NCBI GenBank assembly: GCA_030647435.1
Contig: JAUSJX010000065.1
Span: 42,675-106,674 of the forward strand
Direction: 5' to 3'
Origin: Candidatus Rokuibacteriota bacterium
GTDB taxonomy: Bacteria; Methylomirabilota; Methylomirabilia; Rokubacteriales; CSP1-6
Length of the DNA stretch: 64,000 nt
In this document: positions 1 through 8,362 of the stretch, in pieces
How the letters are laid out: the number at the start of each line of letters is the position of its first letter
Position numbering within the stretch: the stretch's first letter is position 1
Notes under the pieces: model-generated
What the model saw: the letters and a program-made list of their open reading frames with translations, nothing else
What the model was told of the DNA's origin: nothing
The model's database searches: none
Position numbers and translations under genes: made by a program

Positions 1-237
1 GGCGGTGATGCCGAGCGAGCAGATGTGGTCCTCTCGGGTGAGCGCGATCATCCAGCCGTAGCGCCGCGACATGTCGATAACCTGGCAGGCCATGCTGAGC
101 TTCTTGAAGTCGCGTGCGGGGCGCTTCGCCCGCTCGGGGATGGGCTCGCCGGGCTTGAGCATCCGGATTGCCACGGGGAAGGTCTGCGGGCGGATATAGG
201 TCTGCAGCTCCTTGTCCGCCGTCTTGACGTCGATCAT
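1..237 (-). CDS. DUF169 domain protein, N-terminal part (runs off window)
   Basis: Only the first 79 residues are inside the window, read leftwards from an ATG at 237; the reading frame is open to base 1. The start is supported by a GGAGGG ribosome site just upstream on the minus strand (about 246-252). The visible part (MIDVKTADKELQTYIRPQTF at the N-terminus, then PVAIRML and a Cys at about residue 51) looks like the beginning of DUF169 family proteins, whose biochemical role is unknown. It is divergent from the gene at 326, with 88 bp between them. No function beyond the family name can be given. Confidence 0.75.
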   Translation of the reverse strand, partial: MIDVKTADKELQTYIRPQTFPVAIRMLKPGEPIPERAKRPARDFKKLSMACQVIDMSRRYGWMIALTREDHICSLGITA

Positions 238-325
238 GGCTAGCCCTCCGGCTGAGAGCGTAGGGGTGGGGTACACCTTTGTCAAGCAATCGCGCGCCGT
301 TTCGATAGAATGTGCCGCAACGGAC

Positions 326-616
326 ATGGCCCGCTACCGCATCGTCCACTGGAAGGAGATCCCGTCGCTGGTCGAAGCCGCCGACACCGACCGGACGGCT
401 CGTCACCAGCTCTCGCAGAAGTTTCAGGACCTGATCGACGCTCTCGCCATGCGGGAAAACGCGACGGAGGGCGACGCCTACCTCGAGGGCTGGGGCCAGG
501 GCGACTGGGTCGAGCGGCAGGGCTCGCCCGACGAAGTCGCGCAGGCCGTCGCCGCGGAGCTCGAGGACGGCTTCCAGGCCCTCCTCATGAAGCGCTTCTT
601 GCCCCGGCCTGATTAG
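326..616 (+). CDS. Virulence-factor-family small protein (PF13769-like)
   Basis: A 96-residue soluble protein beginning MARYRIVHWKEIPSLVEA and ending in a short basic tail. The N-terminal pattern and the GDWVERQGSPDEVAQAVAAE stretch match the small protein family named Virulence factor in Pfam; the name comes from early annotation and says nothing firm about role. The upstream in-frame extension to 212 was rejected because it crosses the divergent promoter region; ATG 326 follows a TAGAAT -10-like hexamer at 306-311 and has no clear Shine-Dalgarno site. No membrane segment or signal peptide is visible. Family members are cytosolic and uncharacterised as far as I know. Confidence 0.7.
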   Translation: MARYRIVHWKEIPSLVEAADTDRTARHQLSQKFQDLIDALAMRENATEGDAYLEGWGQGDWVERQGSPDEVAQAVAAELEDGFQALLMKRFLPRPD

Positions 617-651
617 GGAGCGTCGAACCGGCCGCGGCCAAGTAGGCCGAC

Positions 652-744
652 ATGGACCCGAAGAACTTCTCCGACAAGATGGGGCGCTACGGATTCCGTC
701 GCCAAGCCGCGGAGCCCGGCGACGGCGGGACGCGCGCCACTTGA
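652..744 (+). CDS. Possible 30-residue ORF of unknown nature
   Basis: An ATG at 652 opens a 30-codon frame (MDPKNFSDKMGRYGFRRQAA and ten more residues) between the virulence-factor-family gene and the acs promoter. Only a weak AGTAGG precedes it. It could be a real microprotein, the remnant of a longer gene, or chance. I do not recognise it. Confidence 0.2.
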   Translation: MDPKNFSDKMGRYGFRRQAAEPGDGGTRAT

Positions 745-769
745 AGTCGGCGGGGACTTGGTTTAGAAG
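741..769 (+). promoter_or_regulatory. Candidate sigma-70 promoter of acs
   Basis: TTGAAG (741-746) and TAGAAG (764-769) are separated by 17 bp, ahead of the acetyl-CoA synthetase gene. The -10 match is weak, so the call is tentative; initiation near 777 would leave a leader of about 50 nt. Confidence 0.3.
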
Positions 770-829
770 ATAGCGGGCGCGATGCCGCGCCGATCATCGA
801 CACCACCCATCACGCGAGGCACGTCTAAC

Positions 830-2782
830 ATGGCGACCAAGGCAGCGGGCGGCGGCACTCCCATCGAGGTCCTCCTGAAAGAGAAGCGCAAGTTCGCGCC
901 ACCGAAGGAGTTCGCCAAGCGGGCCAACGCCAGGAGCGCCTCGATCTACGCCCAGGCCGCGAAGAACCCGGTCAAGTTCTGGGAAGGGTTCGCCCGGGAA
1001 CTCGACTGGTTCAAGCCGTGGAAGAAGGGGCTCGAGTGGAAGGCGCCCTACGCCAAGTGGTTCGTCGGCGGCAAGCTCAACGTCTCCTACAACTGCCTCG
1101 ACCGCCACATTAACACTGCCCGGCGCACCAAGGCCGCCCTTATCTGGGAAGGCGAGCCGGGCGACACCCGGACGTTGACCTACTGGGATCTCTACCGCGA
1201 GGTCAACCACTTCGCCAGCGCGCTCAGGCGGGCCGGCGTCAAGCGGGGCGACCGCGTCACCATCTATATGCCCATGGTCCCGGAGACGGCGATCGCCATG
1301 CTGGCCTGCACGCGGATCGGTGCCCCTCACAGCGTCATCTTCGGGGGCTTCGCGCCGGACGCGATCCGCGAGCGGATCCACGACGCCCAGTCGACGGTGC
1401 TGCTCACGGCGGACGGCGGCTGGCGGCGCGGCGGCATCGTGCCGCTCAAGAAGAACGTCGACGAGGCACTCAAGGAGTGCCCCGACGTCGGGACCGTGGT
1501 CGTGCTCAAGCGCACCGGCCAGCCGGTCGACATGCAGGCCGGCCGCGACGTCTGGTGGGAGGACTTCGTCAAGGGGGCGGACGCCTACTGCGCGCCCGAG
1601 AAGATGGATGCCGAGGACATGCTCTACTTGCTCTACACCTCGGGTTCGACGGGCAAGCCCAAGGGCATCCAGCACACCACCGGAGGCTATCTCACCGGGG
1701 TCTACGCCACGACCAAGTGGGTCTTCGACCTGCACGACACCGACGTCTTCTGGTGTACGGCCGACATCGGCTGGGTCACGGGCCACTCCTACGTCGTCTA
1801 CGGCCCGCTCGCCAACGGCACGACCACGGTCATGTACGAAGGGACGCCGGACACGCCCGACAAGGACCGCTTCTGGCGCATCATCGAGAAGCACGGCATC
1901 ACCATCTGCTACACGGCGCCGACGGCCATCCGTACCTTCATGCGCTGGGGCGACCAGTATCCGGGTCGCTGCGACCTGTCGAGCCTGCGGCTGCTCGGCT
2001 CGGTCGGTGAGCCCATCAACCCCGAGGCCTGGGTCTGGTACTGGAAGGTGATCGGCGGTGGCCGCTGCCCCGTCGTGGACACCTGGTGGCAGACGGAGAC
2101 CGGGCAGATCCTCATCACTCCGCTGCCGGGCCTGACCACGCTCAAGCCGGGCTCGGCGACCAGGCCCTTTCCCGGCATCGTGGCCGAGGTGGTCGACGAC
2201 AAGGGCCTACCCGCCAAGGCCGGCTACCTCGTGCTCAAGAAGCCATGGCCCGGCATGCTCCGCGGCATCTACCGCGACCCGGAGCGCTACCAAGCGCAGT
2301 ACTGGAGCCGCTACCCTGGCATCTATTTCACGGGTGATGGCGCCAAGGTCGACGAGGACGGCTACTTCTGGCTCCTCGGCCGCGTGGACGATGTGATGAA
2401 CGTCTCGGGCCACCGCGTCTCGACCATGGAGGTCGAGTCGGCGCTGGTGGACCACCCGCTGGTGGCCGAGGCCGCCGTCATCGGCCGCCCGCACGAGATC
2501 AAGGGGCAGGCCATCGCCGCCTTCGTCACCATCAAGGACGGCGCGACGGGCACGAAGGAGCTGATGGAGGAGCTCAAGGGGCACGTGACCAAGAAGATCG
2601 GCGCGCTGGCGCGCCCCGACGACCTCATCTTCGCCTCCGATCTGCCGAAGACCCGCAGCGGGAAGATCATGCGCCGGCTCCTGCGTGACATTGCCGAGGG
2701 CAAGGCGCTCGGCGACACGACCACGCTGGCCGATCCCGCCGTGGTGGCCAAGCTCAAAGACCAGTACGGCGAGGAAGAGTAG
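830..2782 (+). CDS. acs: Acetyl-CoA synthetase (AMP-forming)
   Basis: Cytosolic enzyme activating acetate to acetyl-CoA through acetyl-AMP. The 650-residue length from ATG 830 fits the family (about 650). Visible in order: the N-terminal ACS domain; the ATP-binding loop [11 protein letters not shown] near residue 268; TWWQTETG near 418; the hinge and CoA region [15 protein letters not shown] near 517; and the C-terminal [11 protein letters not shown] near 606, whose lysine is the usual acetylation-control site. ATG 830 was chosen over the in-frame ATG at 782 because the extra 16 residues are not family-like. It stands alone in its operon; it would feed acetyl-CoA into the acyl-CoA metabolism encoded elsewhere in the window. 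Confidence 0.95.
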   Translation: MATKAAGGGTPIEVLLKEKRKFAPPKEFAKRANARSASIYAQAAKNPVKFWEGFARELDWFKPWKKGLEWKAPYAKWFVGGKLNVSYNCLDRHINTARRTKAALIWEGEPGDTRTLTYWDLYREVNHFASALRRAGVKRGDRVTIYMPMVPETAIAMLACTRIGAPHSVIFGGFAPDAIRERIHDAQSTVLLTADGGWRRGGIVPLKKNVDEALKECPDVGTVVVLKRTGQPVDMQAGRDVWWEDFVKGADAYCAPEKMDAEDMLYLLYTSGSTGKPKGIQHTTGGYLTGVYATTKWVFDLHDTDVFWCTADIGWVTGHSYVVYGPLANGTTTVMYEGTPDTPDKDRFWRIIEKHGITICYTAPTAIRTFMRWGDQYPGRCDLSSLRLLGSVGEPINPEAWVWYWKVIGGGRCPVVDTWWQTETGQILITPLPGLTTLKPGSATRPFPGIVAEVVDDKGLPAKAGYLVLKKPWPGMLRGIYRDPERYQAQYWSRYPGIYFTGDGAKVDEDGYFWLLGRVDDVMNVSGHRVSTMEVESALVDHPLVAEAAVIGRPHEIKGQAIAAFVTIKDGATGTKELMEELKGHVTKKIGALARPDDLIFASDLPKTRSGKIMRRLLRDIAEGKALGDTTTLADPAVVAKLKDQYGEEE

Positions 2783-2804
2783 AACCCCGGAAGGAGGTTC
2801 CTCG

Positions 2805-2861
2805 ATGGGCAAAGTCGGGCGTCTCATCACCGGGGACAATCTCGTGAGATTTCACATCTAG
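2805..2861 (+). CDS. 18-residue ORF with a strong ribosome site
   Basis: AAGGAGG at 2791-2797 lies 7 nt before ATG 2805, the best Shine-Dalgarno match nearby, yet the frame encodes only MGKVGRLITGDNLVRFHI before TAG. It begins 22 nt after the acs stop. It may be the 5' stump of a gene whose remainder has been lost, or a genuine microprotein co-transcribed with acs. No family is recognised. Confidence 0.3.
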   Translation: MGKVGRLITGDNLVRFHI

Positions 2862-3232
2862 GCCTGCCGATCAGCGGGGAGATCGTCCTCGTCCACGGGC
2901 GATCGCTGACTGCTCGAAGCGCCCCCGCCCAAGGCAGCTGCTTCCGGATGACGCTGCCCTTGGCCACCTAAGAGTCGACAGCCTGCGCCGGCCTCTCGTG
3001 GGAGCCTGACAGTTTTCGGGAGTCCGGCTTCACTATTTGGCGGTCCCGGTGAGCCTTTTTCCCACCCAATAGGGGCACTTTGCCCGACTGGCCTGGATCA
3101 AGCCCGTCTCGGACCCGAATATTCCCGATTTTCGAGCGTCTCTCTCCACGAAGCCTGCGGCACGAGGCTTGCACCAGCCGGGGTAGCCGGGCTGGGACAG
3201 CCGTAGGGCGAACCGCCCAGGGGGAGACCAAA
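2862..3232. other. Intergenic stretch with one hairpin, otherwise empty
   Basis: No convincing coding frame is seen. An imperfect hairpin pairs CCAAGGCAGC (2929-2938) with GCTGCCCTTGG (2953-2963), with one bulge and no T tract, so it is only a possible termination signal for the acs unit. The rest presumably holds the promoter of the DksA-like gene, but no clear -35/-10 pair stands out. Confidence 0.4.
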
Positions 3233-3643
3233 ATGGAAGACGTCAAGAAGAAGCTGGAAGCGGAACTGAACCGGACGGTCGAGCGCATCCGCCACATGGG
3301 CGGGACGGCGATGTCCGTGCAGACCATGAACGCGCTGGGCGACACGAGCCAGCTGGCCGACGAGGTCGACGTGATCCAGATCAACGAGGATCGCGAAATG
3401 AGCTTCGCCACGCGGAGCCTGCTCGTGGAGCGCGCCAACCGCCTGGCCGAGGCGCTCGAGCGGTTGCGGGACGGCGAGTACGGCGTCTGCCAGGAGTGCG
3501 ACGAGGCCATCGCGCCCGCCCGCCTCAAGGCCATGCCCGAGGTGATGACCTGCGTGCGCTGCCAGGACCGCCTCGAGCGAATGACGCGTCACAGGGCGCT
3601 CGTCGGCGCGGGCGTTGACGAGGACGAGCCCGAGGACGACTAA
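3233..3643 (+). CDS. DksA/TraR-family zinc-finger regulator
   Basis: A 136-residue protein with an N-terminal helical coiled-coil part (MEDVKKKLEAEL, continuing through MSFATRSLLVERANRLAEAL) and a C-terminal C4 zinc finger CQECDEAIAPARLKAMPEV...CVRC, i.e. CxxC-17-CxxC, near residues 89-111. This is the DksA/TraR architecture: proteins that enter the RNA polymerase secondary channel and modify promoter response, in classic cases with ppGpp. ATG 3233 is preceded by GGGGAG at 3221-3226; the longer frame from 3080 has no family resemblance. The acidic tail DEDEPEDD is unusual but harmless. Whether it is a true DksA or a shorter paralogue cannot be decided from sequence alone. Confidence 0.88.
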   Translation: MEDVKKKLEAELNRTVERIRHMGGTAMSVQTMNALGDTSQLADEVDVIQINEDREMSFATRSLLVERANRLAEALERLRDGEYGVCQECDEAIAPARLKAMPEVMTCVRCQDRLERMTRHRALVGAGVDEDEPEDD

Positions 3644-3650
3644 GCGACGA

Positions 3651-4397
3651 CTACAGCCGGTCGACCCGAGCACGCACGAGCCCGGGCCGGTCGGTGAGGA
3701 TACCGTCAACGCACCAGACGACGAGCCGGTCCGCGAGGGCCGGCTCGTTGACTGTCCAGACATAGCAGCCGAGCCACGCCGCCCGGATTGTCTCAACGTC
3801 CGCCGCTCGGAGCACCTCGACCGACGGGCATAGCGCATCAGCCGTTCCCGGTGCCGGCAGCGCCGCGTCGAGCGGGCCCGCGCTCCAGAGCGCGCCGAGC
3901 GGGACGGCGGGGTTGAGCGCCCGCACGCGGCCGAGGGCCTCCCTGTCGGCCGACTGCACAAGCGAGCGCTCCACGGCCTCGTAGATCTCCAGCGTCGAGA
4001 CGATGCGCTCCTCGATGCCGCTCCCGGCGGCGGCGCCGTCGGGCAGCTCGATCCAGAAGCGCGTGCGGTCGCGAAACCGCTCGAGCACCTCCTGAAGCGT
4101 CTGGATGCGCTGGCCGCCGAAGCGCGGCCCCTTCCACCCGCCGGCGTCGAGCCGCTTGAGCTCGCGGACGGTCAGCGCAGCCACGGGGCCGCGGCCATCG
4201 GTCGTCCGTTCGAGCGTGGCGTGGCCGAAGACCACGGGATGGCCGTCCTTCGACACTCGTACCCGCAGCGCGAGCGCGTCGGCACCCTCGGCCAGCGCCG
4301 CCTCAAAGGCTGCGATGGTGTGCTCGGGCGCTTCGGCCGACGCGCCGCCGCGCGCGATCACGATCGGCTTTCCGGCTGAGCGCTCCATTGTCTCCAT
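3651..4397 (-). CDS. Glycerophosphodiester phosphodiesterase-like protein lacking catalytic residues
   Basis: A 248-residue protein with the GDPD TIM-barrel layout: IARGGASAEAPEHTIAAFEA at the N-terminus, SKDGHPVVFGHATLERTTDG near residue 50, and a C-terminal VWTVNEPALADRLVVWCVDG. In active family members these segments read HRG..PENT, E.D, and FHD..L.RTT. Here the His-Arg pair is RG, the metal-binding Glu and Asp are Ala and Arg (ALALRVRV), and the catalytic His of the HD pair is Gly (FGH). The fold is therefore recognisable but phosphodiesterase chemistry is unlikely. ATG 4397 was chosen for the GGAG seven bases upstream. It overlaps the 5' region of the divergent plsC gene, and its 3' end converges with the DksA-like gene. 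Confidence 0.8.
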   Translation of the reverse strand: METMERSAGKPIVIARGGASAEAPEHTIAAFEAALAEGADALALRVRVSKDGHPVVFGHATLERTTDGRGPVAALTVRELKRLDAGGWKGPRFGGQRIQTLQEVLERFRDRTRFWIELPDGAAAGSGIEERIVSTLEIYEAVERSLVQSADREALGRVRALNPAVPLGALWSAGPLDAALPAPGTADALCPSVEVLRAADVETIRAAWLGCYVWTVNEPALADRLVVWCVDGILTDRPGLVRARVDRL

Positions 4398-4438
4398 CGC
4401 GATCTCCGTGGCACACTCTGGCCGTGCGCACTCCCGTC

Positions 4439-5056
4439 ATGGACACCCTCCGTCCCTTCGTCCGGTTCGGGGCCCGGATCTACTGGCGGATCCAGCTCGA
4501 GGGCATCCAGCACATCCCGACGGACGGGCCGCTCATTATCGCGCCGAACCACGTCACGTACGCCGACCCCGTCCTGGTGTGGCTGCCCATCCATCTCCGC
4601 GTGCACTTCATGGCGTGGGATGCGCTGTTCGAGGTCCCGGGACTCTCCTGGGTGATCCGCCGGCTTCGCGCCTTCCCGGTACAGCTGGAATCGGCCGATC
4701 CCCGCTCGACTCGGGAGGCCGTCCGCCTGCTCCAGACGGGGCAAAGCGTGATGATCTTTCCCGAAGCCGCGCGCAGCCCCGACGGCCGGCTCCAGCGCTT
4801 CCGCCCCGGCGCCTTTCGCCTCGCTTCGTCGCTCCAGGTGCCGGTGCTGCCGGTGACCATCCGGGGTGGTCACGACTCGTGGCCCCCAGGACGCGTCCTG
4901 CCCCGACCCGGGAGGCTCAGCATCGTCTACCACCCGGTCATTTTACCGCCCAAGGAGCCCGACACGCGCGTGGCGGCCCGGGTGCTCGGGCGTCAAGTGC
5001 GCGACGCCATCGCCTCGCGTCTGCCGGCCGCGCACCAGCCCGAGGCCGATGCGTAG
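4439..5056 (+). CDS. plsC: 1-acyl-sn-glycerol-3-phosphate acyltransferase
   Basis: A 205-residue acyltransferase of phospholipid synthesis that adds the second acyl chain to lysophosphatidic acid at the inner membrane. The catalytic HX4D motif is seen as NHVTYADP near residue 37 and the substrate motif as FPEAARSPDG near 106 (the usual FPEG has Ala for Gly). PVLPVTIRGG near 140 is a further family block. ATG 4439 is taken as start; an in-frame GTG at 4424 or ATG at 4388 would lengthen it, but the latter lies inside the divergent gene. It sits 24 bp before aroQ, which has its own promoter-like hexamer. Confidence 0.88.
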   Translation: MDTLRPFVRFGARIYWRIQLEGIQHIPTDGPLIIAPNHVTYADPVLVWLPIHLRVHFMAWDALFEVPGLSWVIRRLRAFPVQLESADPRSTREAVRLLQTGQSVMIFPEAARSPDGRLQRFRPGAFRLASSLQVPVLPVTIRGGHDSWPPGRVLPRPGRLSIVYHPVILPPKEPDTRVAARVLGRQVRDAIASRLPAAHQPEADA

Positions 5057-5065
5057 GGGCCAGTG

Positions 5066-5071
5066 TATACT
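5066..5071 (+). promoter_or_regulatory. -10-like hexamer of aroQ, near-leaderless
   Basis: TATACT lies 9 nt before ATG 5081. If used, transcription would start within a few bases of the start codon, consistent with the absence of a Shine-Dalgarno sequence. No good -35 is seen. Confidence 0.45.
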
Positions 5072-5080
5072 CTCCCCGCC

Positions 5081-5560
5081 ATGGCACGTTCGTCGGCTGC
5101 CCTTGTCCTCGTACTCCACGGGCCAAACCTCAATCTCTTGGGTACGCGGGAGCCTGCCGTCTACGGCCGCACGACCCTCGCACAGCTTGACGGCGAGATC
5201 CAGCGCCACGCCGCGCGCCGAGGCGCCAAGGCGGTCTGCCGCCAGTCGAACCACGAGGGCCAGCTCATCGACTGGATACAGGGCGCCGCCGGCGAGGGCT
5301 TCAGGGCCATCGTCATCAACCCCGGCGCGCTGACCCACTACTCCCTCGCGCTGCGCGACGCGGTCTCCGCCGTTTCCGTGCCCGTCGTCGAGGTCCACCT
5401 CTCGAACATCCACGGGCGGGAGGATTTCCGTCGCCATTCGGTGATCGCGGCCGTGGCGCGGGGACAGATCTCGGGCTTCGGCCCCGCCAGCTACCTCCTG
5501 GGCGTGGACGCGGCGCTCCAGTCGGCCACGGCGGGCCGGCCGAGCCGGCGCCCGCGGTGA
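5081..5560 (+). CDS. aroQ: 3-dehydroquinate dehydratase, type II
   Basis: Third step of the shikimate pathway: dehydration of 3-dehydroquinate to 3-dehydroshikimate in the cytosol, by a dodecameric flavodoxin-fold enzyme. The 159-residue protein shows the full signature: HGPNLNLLGTREPAVYG with the catalytic Tyr at residue 28, SNHEGQLIDWI, INPGALTHYSLALRDA, and EVHLSNIHGREDFRRHS carrying the catalytic His. The C-terminal tail (TAGRPSRRPR) is extra and probably disordered. ATG 5081 is used rather than 5063 because the latter lies upstream of the putative -10 hexamer. It does not share an operon with other aromatic genes here. Confidence 0.95.
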   Translation: MARSSAALVLVLHGPNLNLLGTREPAVYGRTTLAQLDGEIQRHAARRGAKAVCRQSNHEGQLIDWIQGAAGEGFRAIVINPGALTHYSLALRDAVSAVSVPVVEVHLSNIHGREDFRRHSVIAAVARGQISGFGPASYLLGVDAALQSATAGRPSRRPR

Positions 5561-5628
5561 ATGTCGGTCCCCCTTCCGGCGTCTAATCCGCGTCGTGGCG
5601 GGAGGCGCGGGGGCCGCCACAGGCTCCT

Positions 5629-6798
5629 GTGACGCCGCCCGCGGATCCGCCGATGCTTCCCGACGGCGCAGGCTCTCCGGGTTCCGCGGACCTGGACGAG
5701 CGTCTCCTCATCGAGCGGTGTCGCGCGGGTGACATCGCGGCGTTCGAGCCCCTGGTGGAGAAGTACCGGCAGCGCGTGTGGCGCCTGGCCTTCCAGGTGC
5801 TGCGCGATCGCGAGGAGGCATGGGATTGCGCTCAGGACGCCTTCGTGCGGGCATTCCAGTCGCTGGCGTCGTTCCGCGGCCAGTCGGCTTTCTACACCTG
5901 GCTCTTTCGCATCGCCATGAACGTGGCGACCGACCGGCTGCGCGCCCGGAGCGCCCAGGCACGCGCGTTCGGCAGCCAGCTTGTGCCGGCGGAGGAGTGG
6001 GAGCGCACCGCGCCGGATCACGGGGAGCGGCCAGACCAGGCCGCGCTGGGCGCCGAGCGGCGCCTGCGCATCCGCCAGGCGCTCGATACCTTGCCGCCCA
6101 ACGCGCGAACCATTATCATGCTCAGTGACGTCGAGGGGCTCTCGTACCGCGAGATCGCATCCGTGCTCAACTGCCCAATCGGAACGGTGATGTCGAGGCT
6201 TCACAACGCGCGCAAGCGGCTGCGGAGCGTGCTCGGGCCCATGCTGCTCGTGCTCGTGTGTCTCGCGGCCGCGCTCGCGGGCGTTGCCGCATGGTCGCCG
6301 GCCTCGGGTCAGACGCCTCCGCCGGCCCCGGTCGCGGCGCCTCCAAAGGGCATGGTTCACTTCGAGGTCAGGGTCCTGCAGGCCTCGAACCCTCCCGCTC
6401 CTCAGCCCGCGCCGGCCGGCAAGCAGGCGCCGGCTCCCGCCGGCCCCGCCGTCAGCCAAATGGACGAGCGCCTCAAGCAGATCGTGCCGCGGCTGAGCAA
6501 GCTCTTCCGCTACAGCGACTACACGCCGCTCGAACATCACAATGTGGACGTCGAGTTCGGCGCCTCCAAGCGCCTGCCCGGCCCGGGCGACCGCTCGCTC
6601 GAAGTCACGCCGATGGACCTCCAGGGCAAGTCGGTCCGCATGCAGGTGCGGCTGCTCAAGAGCGAAAAATCCGTCATGACCTCGAACATCGTCGCCGCCC
6701 CGGGCGCGCCTGCCATCATCGGCGGCCCGCGCCACGGCACCGGTGTGCTCATCATCATCATTTGGGTCGATCCGATCACCGCGCCGCCGGCGAAGTGA
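5629..6798 (+). CDS. ECF sigma factor fused to a membrane segment and exported domain
   Basis: A 389-residue fusion. Residues about 20-200 are an ECF sigma factor: region 2 (DIAAFEPLVEKYRQRVWRLA, then the DCAQDAFVRAFQSLASFRG stretch) and region 4 (LDTLPPNARTIIMLSDVEG, then SYREIASVLNCPIGTVMSRL). Directly after the last helix comes M205 and a hydrophobic stretch LLVLVCLAAALAGVAAW with SASGQ-like ending that looks exactly like a signal peptide or anchor, then a Pro/Ala linker and a beta-rich domain (VHFEVRVLQASNP; LFRYSDYTPLE; VGLIIII-like IIIIWVDP). No stop separates the two halves. The sigma part would be tethered at the membrane unless M205 is a second start. GTG 5629 is used; ATG 5653 is an alternative. 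The carboxyltransferase gene follows 18 bp later. Confidence 0.85.
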   Translation: MTPPADPPMLPDGAGSPGSADLDERLLIERCRAGDIAAFEPLVEKYRQRVWRLAFQVLRDREEAWDCAQDAFVRAFQSLASFRGQSAFYTWLFRIAMNVATDRLRARSAQARAFGSQLVPAEEWERTAPDHGERPDQAALGAERRLRIRQALDTLPPNARTIIMLSDVEGLSYREIASVLNCPIGTVMSRLHNARKRLRSVLGPMLLVLVCLAAALAGVAAWSPASGQTPPPAPVAAPPKGMVHFEVRVLQASNPPAPQPAPAGKQAPAPAGPAVSQMDERLKQIVPRLSKLFRYSDYTPLEHHNVDVEFGASKRLPGPGDRSLEVTPMDLQGKSVRMQVRLLKSEKSVMTSNIVAAPGAPAIIGGPRHGTGVLIIIIWVDPITAPPAK

Positions 6799-6816
6799 GC
6801 GAGGCGAGGGCCGGCC

Positions 6817-8340
6817 GTGAGTGAGGAGCGCTACTTCCGGGAGCGCGCCCGCATCGAGCAGGGCCACGTCAAATACCGCGACAAGCTGAAGGACGAGGGC
6901 AAGCTCTTCGTCCGCGACCGCCTGAAGCTCCTCCTCGACCCGGGCTCTCCGTTCCAGGAGGACTTCCTCTTCGCGCGCAACCAGGAGGCCGATACGCCGG
7001 CCGACGGCGTGGTCACCGGTGTCGGCACCGTGGGCGGGCGCACCGTCTGCATCATGGCCAACGACTACACGGTCAAGGCCGGCTCCTGGGGTGAGAAGAC
7101 GGTGGCGAAGATCGTGCGCATCCAGGAGCGGGCCCAGCGGCTGCAGGTGCCGCTGCTCTACCTCGTGGACGCGGCGGGCGGGCGCATCTCGGAGCAGATC
7201 AAGATCTTCCCCGGCCGCTTCCACGCCGGGCGCATCTTCTACAATGAAGTCCAGCTCTCCGGTGTCGTCCCCCAAGTGTGCATCCTCTTCGGGCCCTCGC
7301 CGGCCGGGTCGGCCTACCTGCCCGCGCTGACCGACTGCGTGATCATGGTGGACGGCAAGGCGAGCCTGTACGTCGGCTCGCCCCGCATGGTCGAGATGGC
7401 CATCGGCGAGAAGGTTTCGCTCGAGGACCTCGGCGGCGCGCGCATGCATTGCTCGGTGTCGGGCTGCGGCGACATCCTGGCGGGCTCCGACGAGGACGCG
7501 ATCGAGCTCTGCAAGCGGTACCTGGCCTTCATGCCCCAGTCTTACCGCGAGCGGCCGGCGGGCACCGAAGCCCGCGAGGCCGTGCCGGGCCGGCCGATCG
7601 AGGAGATCGTCCCGTACGACCAGCGCAAGTGGTTCGACATGTACGAGGTCATCGACCGGGTCGTGGACGCGGGCTCCTTCTTCGAGATCAAGCGGCTCTT
7701 TGCCCAGGAGATCATTACCGGATTCGCCCGCATCGGCGGCCGCGCAGCCGGCATCGTCGCCAACCAGCCCAAGGTCAAGGGCGGCGTGCTGATGGTGGAC
7801 TCCTCCGACAAGGGCGCGCGCTTCATCTGGCTCTGCAACGCGTTCAACATCCCGCTCGTCTACCTGGCCGACGTCCCGGGCTTCATGGTCGGCGCCAAGG
7901 TGGAGCGCGCGGGCATCATCCGCCACGGCGCCAAGATGGTCTTCGCCACCTCGCAGGCGACGGTGCCGAAGATCTCCGTGGTCGTGCGCAAGTGCTACGG
8001 CGCGGGGCTCTACGCGATGTGCGGCCCGGCCTTTGAGCCCGACGCGGCGCTATCCCTGCCGCAGGGGCAGGTGGCCATCATGGGGCCCGAGCCGGCGATC
8101 AACGCCGTCTACTACAACAAGATCATGGAGCTGCCGGAAAGCGAGCGCGCGGCTTACGTCCGGGAGAAGCGCGAGGCGTACGTCCAGGACGTGGACATCT
8201 ACAAGCTCGCCTCGGAGATGCTGGTGGATGGCATCATCGCGGGCTCGGAGCTGCGCGGCGAGCTCATCAAGCGGCTCGAGTACGCCCAGAGCAAGCAGCT
8301 CGAGTTCCCCCCGCGCAGGAATCCCGTTCTCCCCGTCTGA
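6817..8340 (+). CDS. Acyl-CoA carboxylase, carboxyltransferase subunit
   Basis: A 507-residue two-crotonase-domain protein of the propionyl-/methylcrotonyl-CoA carboxylase beta family, transferring carboxyl from biotin to an acyl-CoA. Domain N spans roughly residues 20-270 (DGVVTGVGTVGGRTVCIMAN; LYLVDAAGGRISEQ; GPSPAGSAYLPALTD), domain C roughly 280-490 (GFARIGGRAAGIVANQP; LADVPGFMVG; RKCYGAGLYAM; PEPAINAVYYN). The biotin carboxylase/carrier partner is not in the window. Start is GTG 6817, 18 bp after the sigma-fusion gene, so the two may be co-transcribed. Substrate cannot be fixed; propionyl-CoA would link to B12-dependent methylmalonyl-CoA mutase, in keeping with cobS immediately downstream. 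Confidence 0.9.
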   Translation: MSEERYFRERARIEQGHVKYRDKLKDEGKLFVRDRLKLLLDPGSPFQEDFLFARNQEADTPADGVVTGVGTVGGRTVCIMANDYTVKAGSWGEKTVAKIVRIQERAQRLQVPLLYLVDAAGGRISEQIKIFPGRFHAGRIFYNEVQLSGVVPQVCILFGPSPAGSAYLPALTDCVIMVDGKASLYVGSPRMVEMAIGEKVSLEDLGGARMHCSVSGCGDILAGSDEDAIELCKRYLAFMPQSYRERPAGTEAREAVPGRPIEEIVPYDQRKWFDMYEVIDRVVDAGSFFEIKRLFAQEIITGFARIGGRAAGIVANQPKVKGGVLMVDSSDKGARFIWLCNAFNIPLVYLADVPGFMVGAKVERAGIIRHGAKMVFATSQATVPKISVVVRKCYGAGLYAMCGPAFEPDAALSLPQGQVAIMGPEPAINAVYYNKIMELPESERAAYVREKREAYVQDVDIYKLASEMLVDGIIAGSELRGELIKRLEYAQSKQLEFPPRRNPVLPV

Positions 8341-8362
8341 GTCCCTTCGCCTACGGCACGCG

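Noticed and set aside
5491..7926. An 811-codon open frame on the minus strand
   Set aside because: It lies antisense to the sigma-fusion and carboxyltransferase genes, whose motifs are clear. Its composition (Asp/Arg/His/Val-rich, no motifs) is typical of GC-rich shadow frames.
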